In this document: positions 7,724-17,039 of the stretch, piece after piece
How the letters are laid out: each line of letters begins with the position of its first letter
How positions within the stretch are numbered: the stretch's first letter is position 1
Assembly (NCBI RefSeq): GCF_001458335.1
Contig: NZ_CYTO01000009.1
Coordinates: 382,385 to 446,384, forward strand
Direction of reading: 5' to 3'
DNA: 64,000 nt
Source: Cognatishimia activa
GTDB lineage: Bacteria; Pseudomonadota; Alphaproteobacteria; Rhodobacterales; Rhodobacteraceae
Translations under genes and position numbers: made by a program
Notes under the pieces: model-generated
Databases searched by the model: none
What the model saw: only the letters and a program-made list of their open reading frames with translations
Told to the model about the DNA's origin: nothing

Positions 7724-10323
7724 GCTGGAACTCCTTGTTTGGACGCGCGCGCTTTTTGAGCAAAGAAGATCAGTGCCAACAGCAGCAAGCCCGGAATGAA
7801 CAGCAGTTCTTTTGGCATTTGATCTGCTGGGGCTTTCACTTCTTTCACGGTGACATATTCATCGCCGTAGAAGTCATAGCCTTGCAGCGTTGTCGCAAAT
7901 GGTGTGCCAAAGAGAGGCTCTTCGACCACCAGCTTACCTTCTTCCTCAAAGGTCAGAAGACCCAGTTCGTCCATACGTGCACCGGCTGGGGTCTCGCTGA
8001 TCGGCAACACCAAGGTGGTGTCTTTCAGCTCGCCCGTGTCAAAGTCAGGCCCATTCAGAACAATGCGCAACTCTGACCCCGGCGCCGCTGCATCCACCGC
8101 TTCAGCCAAGGCTGTTGGTTGGACTTGCGCGAACGGAGGTTGAATGCGGTCCAGGAAGAAATCCGGACGGAACAGCGAGAAGGCGATCAACACCAGAGCA
8201 ACGCTCTCATAGATGCGGCTTTTGGTGACGAAGTAGCCCATGGTCCCTGCGGTAAATACAAGGATCGCGATACTGGATATGACAAAGACCAATATGCCTT
8301 GCACAAGCGTCACATCTATCAACAAGAGGTCTGTGTTGAAGATGAAGACAAAGGGCAGGGCCACGGTGCGCAAGCTGTAGAAGAACGCCGTAAAGCCGGT
8401 CTTGATCGCATCCCCGCCGGAAACAGCAGCCGCTGCAAAGCTCGCGAGGCCCACAGGAGGGGTCACATCGGCCATGATACCGAAGTAGAACACGAAGAGG
8501 TGCACCGCGATCAGCGGCACGATCAAGCCCGATTGCGCACCGAGTTCCACAACCACACCTGCCATCAGGGAGGAGACCACGATGTAGTTCGCGGTTGTTG
8601 GAAGGCCCATGCCAAGCACCAGAGACAACAGACCCACCATGACCAGCATGAGGATCAAGTTGCCGCCGGATAGGAATTCGACGAGGTCAGCCATGACCTG
8701 GCCCACGCCGGTCAATGTCACAGTGCCCACGATCACGCCCGCAGTGGCAGTCGCAAGACCGATACCAATCATGTTGCGCGCGCCATCCACCAGACCTTGC
8801 AACAGATCCACGATCCCGTCTTTGAAACGCTCAACGGTTTCGCTTTCGCCGCGGAAGATTGCCTTCAGCGGGCGCTGGGTCAGTAGGATCACAAACAGAA
8901 GCGTTGTGGCCCAGAAGGCCGAAAGACCTGGAGACTTCTGTTCGATCATCAGGAAATAAACCAGAACGATGATCGGCAAGAGGAAGTAGAGACCGGATTT
9001 GTAGATCTCGCCCACAACAGGAAGCTCAACCTCCTTTGCGTGTGGGTCGTCTGGCTCCAAGTCAGGCACCTGTGCCGCGAGGTATAGCAGAGCCACATAG
9101 GCCAAGAACACGAGAGCACAGAGGATCAGACCAGAGGCTGGCAGCACCGAGGTGATGGCTCTCACCGGGTACTGGACCCCGTAGCAAAGCGCTGCAAAGC
9201 CCACGAAGAACGCGGCCATGCCACCAATGGTTTTGCCCATGGAAACCACGCGGTCACCCAGTACCGGCATGTTGCGTTTCACCGCTTCTAGGTGAACGAT
9301 GTAGACCAGCGCGATATAGGAAATCGCCGCAGGGACAAAGGCGTGGGTAATCACTTCCACATAGGAAATGCCCACATATTCCACCATCAGGAAGGCCGCA
9401 GCACCCATAACCGGGGGCATGATCTGGCCATTCACAGAGGAGGCCACCTCAACCGCGCCGCCCTGTTCTGACGTAAAGCCCACACGTTTCATCAGGGGGA
9501 TGGTGAAGGTGCCGGTGGTAACAACGTTGGCGATGGAAGAGCCTGAAATTAGACCAGTGGCGGCAGAACCAACCACAGCAGCTTTCGCCGGACCGCCTTT
9601 CAAATGCCCTAAAGCACCGAACGCCATTTTAATAAAGTAGTTACCCGCGCCAGCCTTATCTAGCAGGGCCCCAAACAGCACGAACAAGAACACAAACTTG
9701 GTAGAAACACCCAGAGCAATACCAAACACACCCTCGGATGTGATCCACATGTGGCTCATCGCCTTTTTCAGGGACGCGCCGCCCCAACGGATCACGTCGG
9801 GAACCAGCTCGGAGGAGCCAAAGAAGACGTACATAAGGAAGATCGTCGCGATGATCGCCATTGCTGGGCCAAGCGCGCGGCGCGCGGCTTCAAACAGCAG
9901 GATCAGGCCCGCGAGCGCGAACCACTTATCGGTGTTGTCTGCCAAACCGCCGGAATTCACGATCTTTTGGTAGAAGAAATAGCCATAAAGCGCGATGAAA
10001 GAACCAACGCCCGCCATGATCCAATCCTGAATAGGGATGTAGTTGCGGGGGCTCGATTTCAGCGCCGGGTAGGCCATGAAGGCCAAGAAAATTGCAAAGG
10101 CCAGGTGGATCTGACGCGAGTTGTTGATGACGGAACCGGGCAAAATGTAGTTGGCAAGTGGCGATGCCAAAATAACCTGAAATACCGACCAGGTGATGGC
10201 GATGATGGCCAAGAATGTGCCGACACTGCCTTCTGGATTACGCGCACCTGCGTCGGAAGAGGATACCAGATCCTGCAATTCCTCTTCGCTGAGCGCACGG
10301 CCTTCTGTCTTTTGATCCGACAT
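7720..10323 (-). CDS. TRAP transporter fused permease (DctQM-type, TAXI family) with C-terminal DUF3394-like region
   Basis: An 867-residue inner-membrane protein that fuses the small (4TM) and large (12TM) TRAP permease subunits and drives Na+-coupled uptake with the binding protein at 10426-11397. Large-subunit motifs are clear: GSAATGLISGSSIANVVTTGTF, NGQIMPPVMGAAAFLMVEY and LGMGLPTTANYIVVSS. After about residue 680 it continues with a DUF3394-type part: extra membrane helices, about 110 soluble residues (from AQVQPTALAEAV to VKEVKAPADQM) and a last helix. This architecture is typical of TAXI systems. It is separated from the binding-protein gene by a strong hairpin. Confidence 0.93.
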   Translation of the reverse strand: MSDQKTEGRALSEEELQDLVSSSDAGARNPEGSVGTFLAIIAITWSVFQVILASPLANYILPGSVINNSRQIHLAFAIFLAFMAYPALKSSPRNYIPIQDWIMAGVGSFIALYGYFFYQKIVNSGGLADNTDKWFALAGLILLFEAARRALGPAMAIIATIFLMYVFFGSSELVPDVIRWGGASLKKAMSHMWITSEGVFGIALGVSTKFVFLFVLFGALLDKAGAGNYFIKMAFGALGHLKGGPAKAAVVGSAATGLISGSSIANVVTTGTFTIPLMKRVGFTSEQGGAVEVASSVNGQIMPPVMGAAAFLMVEYVGISYVEVITHAFVPAAISYIALVYIVHLEAVKRNMPVLGDRVVSMGKTIGGMAAFFVGFAALCYGVQYPVRAITSVLPASGLILCALVFLAYVALLYLAAQVPDLEPDDPHAKEVELPVVGEIYKSGLYFLLPIIVLVYFLMIEQKSPGLSAFWATTLLFVILLTQRPLKAIFRGESETVERFKDGIVDLLQGLVDGARNMIGIGLATATAGVIVGTVTLTGVGQVMADLVEFLSGGNLILMLVMVGLLSLVLGMGLPTTANYIVVSSLMAGVVVELGAQSGLIVPLIAVHLFVFYFGIMADVTPPVGLASFAAAAVSGGDAIKTGFTAFFYSLRTVALPFVFIFNTDLLLIDVTLVQGILVFVISSIAILVFTAGTMGYFVTKSRIYESVALVLIAFSLFRPDFFLDRIQPPFAQVQPTALAEAVDAAAPGSELRIVLNGPDFDTGELKDTTLVLPISETPAGARMDELGLLTFEEEGKLVVEEPLFGTPFATTLQGYDFYGDEYVTVKEVKAPADQMPKELLFIPGLLLLALIFFAQKARASKQGVPA

Positions 10324-10374
10324 GGAAATTCCCCCTGAATTGTCCCAATTTTTTTGGGTTCAATATTATTAAGT

Positions 10375-10410
10375 GAAAGAGGCGCCCTCGTTGCTGAGAG
10401 CGCCTCTTTC
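10375..10410 (-). terminator. Intercistronic hairpin between TAXI binding protein and permease
   Basis: GAAAGAGGCGC with a CCTC extension (10375-10389) pairs with GAGAGCGCCTCTTTC (10396-10410), a 15-bp stem with one wobble and a six-base loop. It follows the binding-protein stop within 16 bp. It is most likely a partial terminator or mRNA-stabilising element that keeps binding-protein levels above permease levels. Confidence 0.7.
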
Positions 10411-10425
10411 TTTCGTCACACTGGG

Positions 10426-11397
10426 TTATTCAATCCAGCCTTGCTCGCGGTAGTACTTCGCGGCACCTGGGTGCAGCGGAGCGGACAGACCCGCAGTGGC
10501 CATTTCTTCTGGCTTCAAGTTTGCAAATGCTGGGTGAAGTTTTTTGAAGTCATCGAAGTTTTCGAAGACCGCAGAGACAACGGTGTAAACCGCTTCCTCG
10601 GAAACAGCGTCAGAAGTCACGAAAGTCGCGCCAACGCCGAATGTGGATGTGTCGCCGTCATTACCACGGTACATGCCACCGGGGATGGTTGCTGTACGGT
10701 AGAAAGAATTGTCAGCGATCAGACCGTCAACCGCATCACCAGACACGTTCACCAGAACAGAGTCACATGCAGTTGTCGCTTCTTGGATGGAACCGGATGG
10801 GTGGCCGACGGTGTAAACCATCGCGTCGATCTGGTTGTCGCAAAGCGCTGCGGACTGTTCTGCCGCTTTCAGCTCTGTTGCCAGAGCGAAATCGCCAGTT
10901 GTCCAGCCTTTTGCTTCCAACAGAACTTCCATTGTGCCGCGCTGACCGGAACCTGGGTTGCCGATGTTGACGCGTTTGCCTTTGAGGTCGTCAAAAGATG
11001 TCACGCCTGCATCTGCACGGGCCACAACGGTGAATGGCTCTGGGTGTACAGAGAACACTGCGCGCAGGCCTTCGAATTTACCCGCATCCGCAAATTTGGA
11101 TGTGCCGTTATAGGCGTGGTACTGCCAGTCAGACTGCGCAACGCCAAACTCCAGCTCGCCTTCGCGGATGGTGTTGATGTTGTAAACAGATCCACCGGTG
11201 GATTCCACGGAACAGCGAACGCCGTGCTCTTTGCGGCCCTTGTTCACAAGACGACAGATCGCGCCGCCAGTTGGGTAATAAACGCCGGTTACGCCGCCGG
11301 TGCCGATCGTGATGAACTCTTCGGCAACAACTGCTGGTGCGGAAACCGCCAGCGCGACGACTGCAGCGGCAGCTGTGTTGATTTTAGAATAAGACAT
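10426..11397 (-). CDS. TAXI-family TRAP transporter solute-binding protein
   Basis: A secreted periplasmic receptor of 323 residues with a signal peptide ending about AVVAEEF. The mature N-terminus [20 protein letters not shown] is the defining TAXI signature (TRAP-associated extracytoplasmic immunogenic). Later segments [21 protein letters not shown] and [20 protein letters not shown] are also family-typical. Two or three cysteines may form a disulfide. It is the first gene of a minus-strand operon with the fused permease, Usp and the carboxymuconolactone-decarboxylase-like protein. Substrates of TAXI systems are mostly unknown; several transport glutamate or other carboxylates. Confidence 0.93.
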   Translation of the reverse strand: MSYSKINTAAAAVVALAVSAPAVVAEEFITIGTGGVTGVYYPTGGAICRLVNKGRKEHGVRCSVESTGGSVYNINTIREGELEFGVAQSDWQYHAYNGTSKFADAGKFEGLRAVFSVHPEPFTVVARADAGVTSFDDLKGKRVNIGNPGSGQRGTMEVLLEAKGWTTGDFALATELKAAEQSAALCDNQIDAMVYTVGHPSGSIQEATTACDSVLVNVSGDAVDGLIADNSFYRTATIPGGMYRGNDGDTSTFGVGATFVTSDAVSEEAVYTVVSAVFENFDDFKKLHPAFANLKPEEMATAGLSAPLHPGAAKYYREQGWIE

Positions 11398-11602
11398 GTG
11401 TCACTCCCAATTGTCTTTTCTTTTTTTGATGCTGGCCCCCCGCCAACACGAATTACTGATTACGCACATGGTTTGCCGTTAGTTTACGAGGTGGCGACTA
11501 AAGGCAGCAGGGGGCTCAGCACATTGCAAAATGGTCGTTTACAGGGCGCATTCTGTCTATGCGCGTAACTACCTATAGAATTCACAAGGTCGAAATGATG
11601 AC
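11398..11602. promoter_or_regulatory. Divergent intergenic region between TAXI transporter and aminotransferase
   Basis: About 205 bp must hold the promoters of both the leftward TRAP operon and the rightward aminotransferase/two-component genes. I see a T-rich stretch just upstream of the binding-protein gene but no clear operator palindrome or recognisable -35/-10 pair. Confidence 0.4.
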
Positions 11603-12967
11603 ATGCCGCCGGTTGAAATTCACGGAATCAAGACGATGAGCCACGTTTTCCCACGCAATTCCAATAAGTTGCCCCCGATCGGCGCAAAGGGCGCAGGGGT
11701 CTACCTCTATGACAAATCAGGAAAGGCCTATTTCGATGGATCTGGCGGTGCCGCCGTTTCATGCCTCGGGCACGGTGATCAGGACATCATTGATGCGATC
11801 AAAAAACAGCTTGATTCCATGGCGTTTGCCCATACGGGATTCCTTGGGTCAGAGCCTGCAGAACAGCTCGCGGATCTCTTAGTAGAGCATGCGCCCGAAG
11901 GGTTGAACCACGTCTATTTTGTCTCCGGAGGATCGGAGGCAGTAGAAGCCGCTCTAAAGCTGGCGCGGCAATATTTCATCGAAATCGGCCAGCCGGAACG
12001 GTCCAAAATCATTGCGCGCAAGCAAAGCTATCACGGCAACACATTGGGCGCGCTTGCGGTTGGCGGAAATGAATGGCGCCGTGCGCAATTTGCGCCGCTC
12101 TTGATTGATGTGAGCCATATCAGCCCGTGCTATGAGTACCGCGGCCGCCGCGATGACGAGAGCGCTTATGACTATGGTCAGCGCATGGCGAACGAGCTGG
12201 AAGCCGAAATCCTGCGTCTTGGACCTGAACAAGTTATGGCATTTGTAGCCGAGCCGGTGGTCGGCGCGACCATGGGCGGGGTTCCATCTGTGGAAGGCTA
12301 CTTCAAACGCATCCGAGAGATCTGCGACCAATATGGCGTGCTCTTGATCCTTGATGAGGTCATGTGCGGCATGGGTCGGACAGGGACGCTGTTTGCCGCC
12401 GAGCAAGAAGGCATTAGCCCAGATATCTGCACAATCGCGAAAGGACTGGGGGCTGGCTATCAGCCCATCGGAGCCATGATGTGTTCAGCAACGATCTATG
12501 ATGCCATCAAAAATGGCAGCGGCTTCTTCCAACACGGCCATACATATATTGGTCACCCCACGGCTTGCGCTGCGGGTTTGGCGGTTGTTCAAAAACTGAC
12601 GGGTGGGATTGTTGACCAAGTCACGGCAAAGGGTAACCAACTGCAAGCGCTGTTGCGCGACGCATTTGGCCAAAATCCATATGTCGGAGACATCCGCGGC
12701 AGGGGCTTGTTTGTGGGGATGGAATTTGTTTCTGACCGAGAGAGCAAAGCCGTTATTGACCCGGCGCAGAAATTCAATGCGCGCCTGAAGGCAGCCGCCT
12801 TTGAAGCGGGTTTGATTTGCTATCCGATGGGCGGTACCATCGATGGAAAACACGGGGATCACGTCTTGCTCGCACCACCTTTCATCTCGGAAACGCATCA
12901 TCTTGAGGAAGTGGTCCATAAATTGTCGAGCGCCGTCGCCCAAGTGACCACTGATCTAGGGATGTGA
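11603..12967 (+). CDS. Class III PLP-dependent aminotransferase
   Basis: A 454-residue cytoplasmic aminotransferase of fold type I, class III (omega-amino acid/amine group). LLILDEVMCGMGRTG holds the aspartate that binds the pyridine nitrogen, and TIAKGLGAGYQPIGAMM holds the Schiff-base lysine. GSEAVEAALKLARQY and SYHGNTLGALAVGG are also class III hallmarks. The start could be ATG 11603 or ATG 11636 (MSHVFPRN), the latter aligning better with a typical N-terminus; neither has a strong ribosome binding site. It is divergent from the TRAP operon and 9 nt ahead of a sensor kinase, suggesting that the imported compound or its product is an amine or amino acid. Confidence 0.9.
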   Translation: MPPVEIHGIKTMSHVFPRNSNKLPPIGAKGAGVYLYDKSGKAYFDGSGGAAVSCLGHGDQDIIDAIKKQLDSMAFAHTGFLGSEPAEQLADLLVEHAPEGLNHVYFVSGGSEAVEAALKLARQYFIEIGQPERSKIIARKQSYHGNTLGALAVGGNEWRRAQFAPLLIDVSHISPCYEYRGRRDDESAYDYGQRMANELEAEILRLGPEQVMAFVAEPVVGATMGGVPSVEGYFKRIREICDQYGVLLILDEVMCGMGRTGTLFAAEQEGISPDICTIAKGLGAGYQPIGAMMCSATIYDAIKNGSGFFQHGHTYIGHPTACAAGLAVVQKLTGGIVDQVTAKGNQLQALLRDAFGQNPYVGDIRGRGLFVGMEFVSDRESKAVIDPAQKFNARLKAAAFEAGLICYPMGGTIDGKHGDHVLLAPPFISETHHLEEVVHKLSSAVAQVTTDLGM

Positions 12968-12976
12968 TCTGAGCCT

Positions 12977-14950
12977 TTGGCGTATCGTTTCAGAAATGAT
13001 GGTATGAGATTTTCGCTGGGCTTCGTCCTGGCGATTTCCCTTGCGGGCCTACAGTTCATCGCGATTTTGTTCGTGGTGACAACATCTTACCTGTCTTCCG
13101 AACGCGCGATCTTGGATCACGCGCGCGGGTTGATGGAAGGTGTGGGGTCTAACGCAGTAGAGCACACCAAACGCTTCCTAGAGCCGGCGGGTGAGATTAC
13201 GGATCAGGCCCAACGTGTTCTAACAACCGGGCTTGTCGGCACCACAGACCGCGAGACAATGGAAAGGTATTTCTTTGAGCTCGTGCAAACAGAGCCTCAG
13301 ATTGCCGGCGTGAACTTTGGCGATGAAGAAGGCAACTTTGTCTATGTGATGAAGAGCGATGGGCCAGGCCCATATCGCACTAAATTTATCACGATAGAGA
13401 ACGGCGTGCGTCACGTGGATTTCATCTGGCGTGACGAGAATTACCAAGCGGTGGCCTTTAGCAACGATCCACTCGATACCTATGATGCGCGGACGCGGCC
13501 TTGGTATCTGAAAGCCAGTGATCTAGAGCGCCGCATCTGGACCAATCCCTATATCTTCTTTTCATCCCAACAACCGGGCATCACTGTTGCAGCTCCGGTC
13601 ATTTTCGAAAGGGACGGGCTACAGGGTGTGGTCGGCGTTGATATCGAGATTTCGGATATTTCCGGCTTTTTGTCAGACCTACGCGTCAGCGATAGCGGTG
13701 CTGCCATGATCCTTGGGGAAGATGGCAGCCTTTTGGCCCATCCCGATCCCAATCAGATCAAGGTGCAGAACGAAGACGGCTCATTGAGCTTTGCCAATAT
13801 CGGCGATATCGACGATCCGATTTCTCGGGCGGCTTTCGGCAATATCGAAGGCCCAAACATCACCAATTTGGTGTCCCAGTCCAATTTTGACTATCAAAAC
13901 CACGAATACATGGGGCTATTCGCGCCGCTCGCCGGGGTGGACCTGCCTTGGACCGTGGCCGTTTACGCCCCGGAAGATGACTTTATCGGTGAAATCAAAG
14001 CCAATCGAGAGCGCAATATCTGGATTGCAGCAGGGATTTCCGTGCTGACCGCGATTGTTGGATTGACCATTGCTGAATTGATCCTGCGACCCGTTCGAGC
14101 TTTTGCTGTGCGAACGGCATTGGTCTCGCAGGGCGAAGTCTCTGCACGTGCGCCTTTGCCAAAGACCTATAAAGAGCTGAGCAAGGCCAACAAAACGCTA
14201 ATTGACGAGATTGCGCAGCGGCGAGAATCTGAGGCGAAGGTACAGGAGCTTAGCCGAGACCTGGCCCATTTCTCGCGCGTCAGTGTTATGGGACAAATGG
14301 CCAGCGGTTTGGCCCATGAACTTAGCCAGCCTTTGACCGCGATCACTCAGAATGTGGACGCCGCGATTTCGACTGCGAAGGAAGAGGGCGCCAATAATGA
14401 AGACCTCTTGGCGATCCTGAACGATCTGGATGAACAAGCCCACCAAGGCGGAGACGTGGTGCGGGCTCTGCGTGGGTTTGTGCGTAAGGATGAAGGCGAG
14501 ATTGCATCGTTTAATTTCAACGAGTTGATCGATCAGGCCAAACGTCTGATGCGCCATGAGGCGGAAGATCATCACGTGACATTGGTTTATGAGCGCGCGG
14601 CAGATCCGATGGTCATCGGCAATCGTGTTCAGGTAGCTCAAGTCCTGATTAACCTTATTCGGAATGCGATTGAGGCTATTGCCGCGGCAGAGTCTAAAAC
14701 CCGACAGGTGGTGGTGCACGCAGAAGCGGATGGCAAGGTCCTAGAAGTTCGCGTTGAAGATACGGGGCCGGGGGTGCCGGAAGGGGTGAAGCTCTTTAAG
14801 CAATTCCAAACCAGCAAAGAAGACGGCATGGGGCTAGGCCTGTCGATTTCTCGCAAAATCATTGAAACAAATGGTGGCCGGTTGTGGCTGGACAAAACGG
14901 CAGTTGGCAAAACGCGCTTCTGCTTTACCATTCCCCGTGAAAGCGCCTAA
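12977..14950 (+). CDS. Membrane sensor histidine kinase (DctB/FixL-like)
   Basis: Up to 657 residues: a transmembrane helix at about 13-38, a periplasmic double-Cache sensor region to about 345 (PDC motif TRPWYLKA near 172), a second helix at about 350-372, a linker coil, then the HisKA domain with phosphoacceptor His447 in GLAHELSQPLTAI and the HATPase domain (LINLIRNAIEAI, EDTGPGVPEG, GMGLGLSISRKIIE). ELSQPLTAI is the DctB/FixL-type H box. The listed start is TTG 12977; ATG 13004 (MRFSLGF) is an equally good alternative. It pairs with the response regulator 35 bp downstream. The Cache domain points to a small organic ligand, possibly the TRAP substrate. Confidence 0.9.
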   Translation: MAYRFRNDGMRFSLGFVLAISLAGLQFIAILFVVTTSYLSSERAILDHARGLMEGVGSNAVEHTKRFLEPAGEITDQAQRVLTTGLVGTTDRETMERYFFELVQTEPQIAGVNFGDEEGNFVYVMKSDGPGPYRTKFITIENGVRHVDFIWRDENYQAVAFSNDPLDTYDARTRPWYLKASDLERRIWTNPYIFFSSQQPGITVAAPVIFERDGLQGVVGVDIEISDISGFLSDLRVSDSGAAMILGEDGSLLAHPDPNQIKVQNEDGSLSFANIGDIDDPISRAAFGNIEGPNITNLVSQSNFDYQNHEYMGLFAPLAGVDLPWTVAVYAPEDDFIGEIKANRERNIWIAAGISVLTAIVGLTIAELILRPVRAFAVRTALVSQGEVSARAPLPKTYKELSKANKTLIDEIAQRRESEAKVQELSRDLAHFSRVSVMGQMASGLAHELSQPLTAITQNVDAAISTAKEEGANNEDLLAILNDLDEQAHQGGDVVRALRGFVRKDEGEIASFNFNELIDQAKRLMRHEAEDHHVTLVYERAADPMVIGNRVQVAQVLINLIRNAIEAIAAAESKTRQVVVHAEADGKVLEVRVEDTGPGVPEGVKLFKQFQTSKEDGMGLGLSISRKIIETNGGRLWLDKTAVGKTRFCFTIPRESA

Positions 14951-14985
14951 AAGGCCGACCAAATCGCGGAAGTCGGGACAAAATC

Positions 14986-15600
14986 TTGGAAAATTCAATC
15001 GTATTTCTGGTGGATGACGAAGAAGAAGTGCGCGCAACCCTGTCGCGTGCCCTGCGCAAACGTGGCTTCACGGTTGTGGCCTATGAGTCTGCACAGGCCT
15101 TCTTGGACGCATACAGACCGGAGCAGACGGGGTGCGTGGTTCTGGACTACGGTATGCCCGAGATGAATGGGTTAGAGCTTCAGGCGATGATGAATGATGC
15201 GGAGATTTCGATCCCCGTGATCTTCATCTCTGGCCATGGCGGTATTCCGGAAACGGTTCAGGCGATGAAAGCGGGCGCTGTGGATTTCTTGGAAAAACCG
15301 TTTCGCCAGAGTGCTTTGGTGGCCTGCATTGAATCTGCATTTGAACGGGATTTGCAAAACCGCAAGGTCGCCTCGGAAGAAAACGCCGCCAAAGAACGCT
15401 TTGGCCGCCTGACCTCTCGCGAACGGGAAATTGCGGTGTTTATGATGGAAAACCCGTCTAACACGGCCAGCAAAGAAATCGGCCGCGCGCTTGATATTTC
15501 ACCGCGCACCGTCGACCACCACCGTGCTCGTATCTTGGAAAAGATGGAGATCGGGTCGGTGATCGAACTGGTGGAATTGTCACAGAAAGTGCTGTCTTAA
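14986..15600 (+). CDS. FixJ/LuxR-type response regulator
   Basis: A 204-residue transcription regulator. The receiver domain (1-120) has the acidic pocket LVDDEEE, phosphorylation site Asp54 in CVVLDYGMPEM and the lysine in FLEKPFRQ. The C-terminal LuxR/GerE helix-turn-helix starts near 140 (RLTSREREIAVFMMENPSN, then KEIGRALDISPRTVDHHRAR). The start is TTG at 14986 and gives the canonical first strand ENSIVFLVDDE. It forms a two-component pair with the preceding kinase. Its TAA overlaps the TAA of the convergent urtE through the shared palindrome TTAA. Confidence 0.92.
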   Translation: MENSIVFLVDDEEEVRATLSRALRKRGFTVVAYESAQAFLDAYRPEQTGCVVLDYGMPEMNGLELQAMMNDAEISIPVIFISGHGGIPETVQAMKAGAVDFLEKPFRQSALVACIESAFERDLQNRKVASEENAAKERFGRLTSREREIAVFMMENPSNTASKEIGRALDISPRTVDHHRARILEKMEIGSVIELVELSQKVLS

Positions 15601-16295
15601 ATCGACACGCTTGCCAGCAGCTCTTCGCGTTTCAGCTCTGCTTTGGTTTTCGAGAAAGTGACTTCGCCGCGGGTCAGCACCGTGAATTCATCGCCAAGAT
15701 CGTAAGCGAAATCAAAGAATTGCTCCACGAGGATAATCGCCATGTCGCCTTGATCGCGCAGGTAGCGGATCACGTCGCCGATCTGTTTGATAATATTGGG
15801 CTGGATGCCTTCGGTGGGTTCATCAAGCAGGAGTAGTTTTGGTTTCGCCACCAATGCACGGGCAATTGCAAGCTGTTGTTGCTGGCCGCCGGAAAGGTCA
15901 CCACCACGGCGGTTGCGCATGTCTTGCAGGACCGGGAAGAGCTCGAAAATCTCATCTTCGACCTTGCGTTTTTCACGGTCCAAGCAGGCATAGCCCGTTT
16001 CCAGATTTTCGCGCACGGTCATCAGCGGGAACACGTCGCGACCTTGGGGCACATAGCCCACGCCCATCTTGGCAAGCGTGTATGCTTTCGCGCCTTTGGC
16101 GACAGGTTGTCCGTCCAAGGTCATGTCTCCACCAGAGCGTCCATGGGTGCCTGAAATCGCTTTGAGCAGGCTGGTTTTGCCAACACCATTGGTGCCCATG
16201 AGGCAGGTGACTTTGCCCACTTCGGCGGCGATGGACACATCATACAGGATCTGCGAATGCCCGTAGTGCAGGGTCAGGTTTTCTACATTCAGCAT
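15597..16295 (-). CDS. urtE: Urea ABC transporter ATP-binding protein UrtE
   Basis: A 232-residue branched-chain-amino-acid-type (LivF-like) ATPase. Walker A GTNGVGKTS is at about 34-42, the signature LSGGQQQQLAIARAL near 134 and Walker B LLLLDEPTEGIQPNI just after. DEPTEGIQP is typical of UrtE. It is the last gene of urtABCDE, 3 nt after urtD. With UrtD it energises high-affinity urea uptake. The assignment rests on sequence type plus a complete urtA-E order beside the urease operon. Confidence 0.94.
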   Translation of the reverse strand: MLNVENLTLHYGHSQILYDVSIAAEVGKVTCLMGTNGVGKTSLLKAISGTHGRSGGDMTLDGQPVAKGAKAYTLAKMGVGYVPQGRDVFPLMTVRENLETGYACLDREKRKVEDEIFELFPVLQDMRNRRGGDLSGGQQQQLAIARALVAKPKLLLLDEPTEGIQPNIIKQIGDVIRYLRDQGDMAIILVEQFFDFAYDLGDEFTVLTRGEVTFSKTKAELKREELLASVSI

Positions 16296-16298
16296 CTC

Positions 16299-17039
16299 TT
16301 AGCGCCCCAGATAAACATCAATGACTTCAGGGTCTTGGGTGACGTGGTCAATGGAGCCTTCCGCAAGAACAGACCCTTCATGCAGCACGGTGACTTTACA
16401 GTTCAAACGGCGCACAAATTCCATGTCGTGTTCAACAACCACCACCGCGCGGGATTTGGCCGCCTCCACCAAGATTTCCGTGGTTTTCTCACGCTCCGCC
16501 GGGGTCATACCCGCCGCTGGTTCGTCCACCAGCAAGAGGCGCGGGTCTTGGGCGAGCAGCATACCGATTTCGAGCCATTGCTTTTGGCCGTGACTGAGTT
16601 CGCCTGCTTTGCGGGTCAGCTGTTCGGTCAAGTTGATCTCTTCCGCCAAAGCTTCGATGCGTGCCGCGCCCTCGGCGGATTTGCGATAGAACAGCACCTC
16701 GAACGGGCCACGCGGGTTTTTCAACGCCATGGCGAGATTTTCGCGCACGGTTTGATCTTCGAACACCGTGGGTTTTTGGAATTTTCGACCAATACCTTCA
16801 CGGGCAATCATGCTCTCGGATTTGCCGATCAGGTTGATGGATTTCTCACCCCACAAAACGCGGCCCTCATCGGGTTTGGTCTTGCCGGTGATGATGTCCA
16901 TAAAGGTGGTTTTGCCGGCCCCGTTGGGGCCAATGATTGCGCGCATTTCCGGCTCGCCAATCTGGAAGGCCAGATTGTTGATCGCCTTAAAGCCGTCAAA
17001 AGAAACGGAGACGCCCGAGAGTTCTAGAAGGGTGCTCAT
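16299..17039 (-). CDS. urtD: Urea ABC transporter ATP-binding protein UrtD
   Basis: A 246-residue LivG-like ATPase. Walker A GPNGAGKTTFMDIITG is near residue 37, the signature is LSHGQKQWLEIGMLLAQDP, and Walker B reads LLLVDEPAAGMTPAE. The LSHGQ signature and GMTPAE wording are characteristic of UrtD. Its start overlaps the urtC stop by 4 nt. It acts as a cytoplasmic partner of UrtE in urea import. Confidence 0.94.
   Translation of the reverse strand: MSTLLELSGVSVSFDGFKAINNLAFQIGEPEMRAIIGPNGAGKTTFMDIITGKTKPDEGRVLWGEKSINLIGKSESMIAREGIGRKFQKPTVFEDQTVRENLAMALKNPRGPFEVLFYRKSAEGAARIEALAEEINLTEQLTRKAGELSHGQKQWLEIGMLLAQDPRLLLVDEPAAGMTPAEREKTTEILVEAAKSRAVVVVEHDMEFVRRLNCKVTVLHEGSVLAEGSIDHVTQDPEVIDVYLGR

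Noticed and set aside
10354-11568. 404-codon plus-strand ORF opposite the TAXI binding protein
   Set aside because: It is Cys/Arg/Val-rich and antisense to a clear TAXI protein with a signal peptide. It reflects codon composition and matches no family I recognise.
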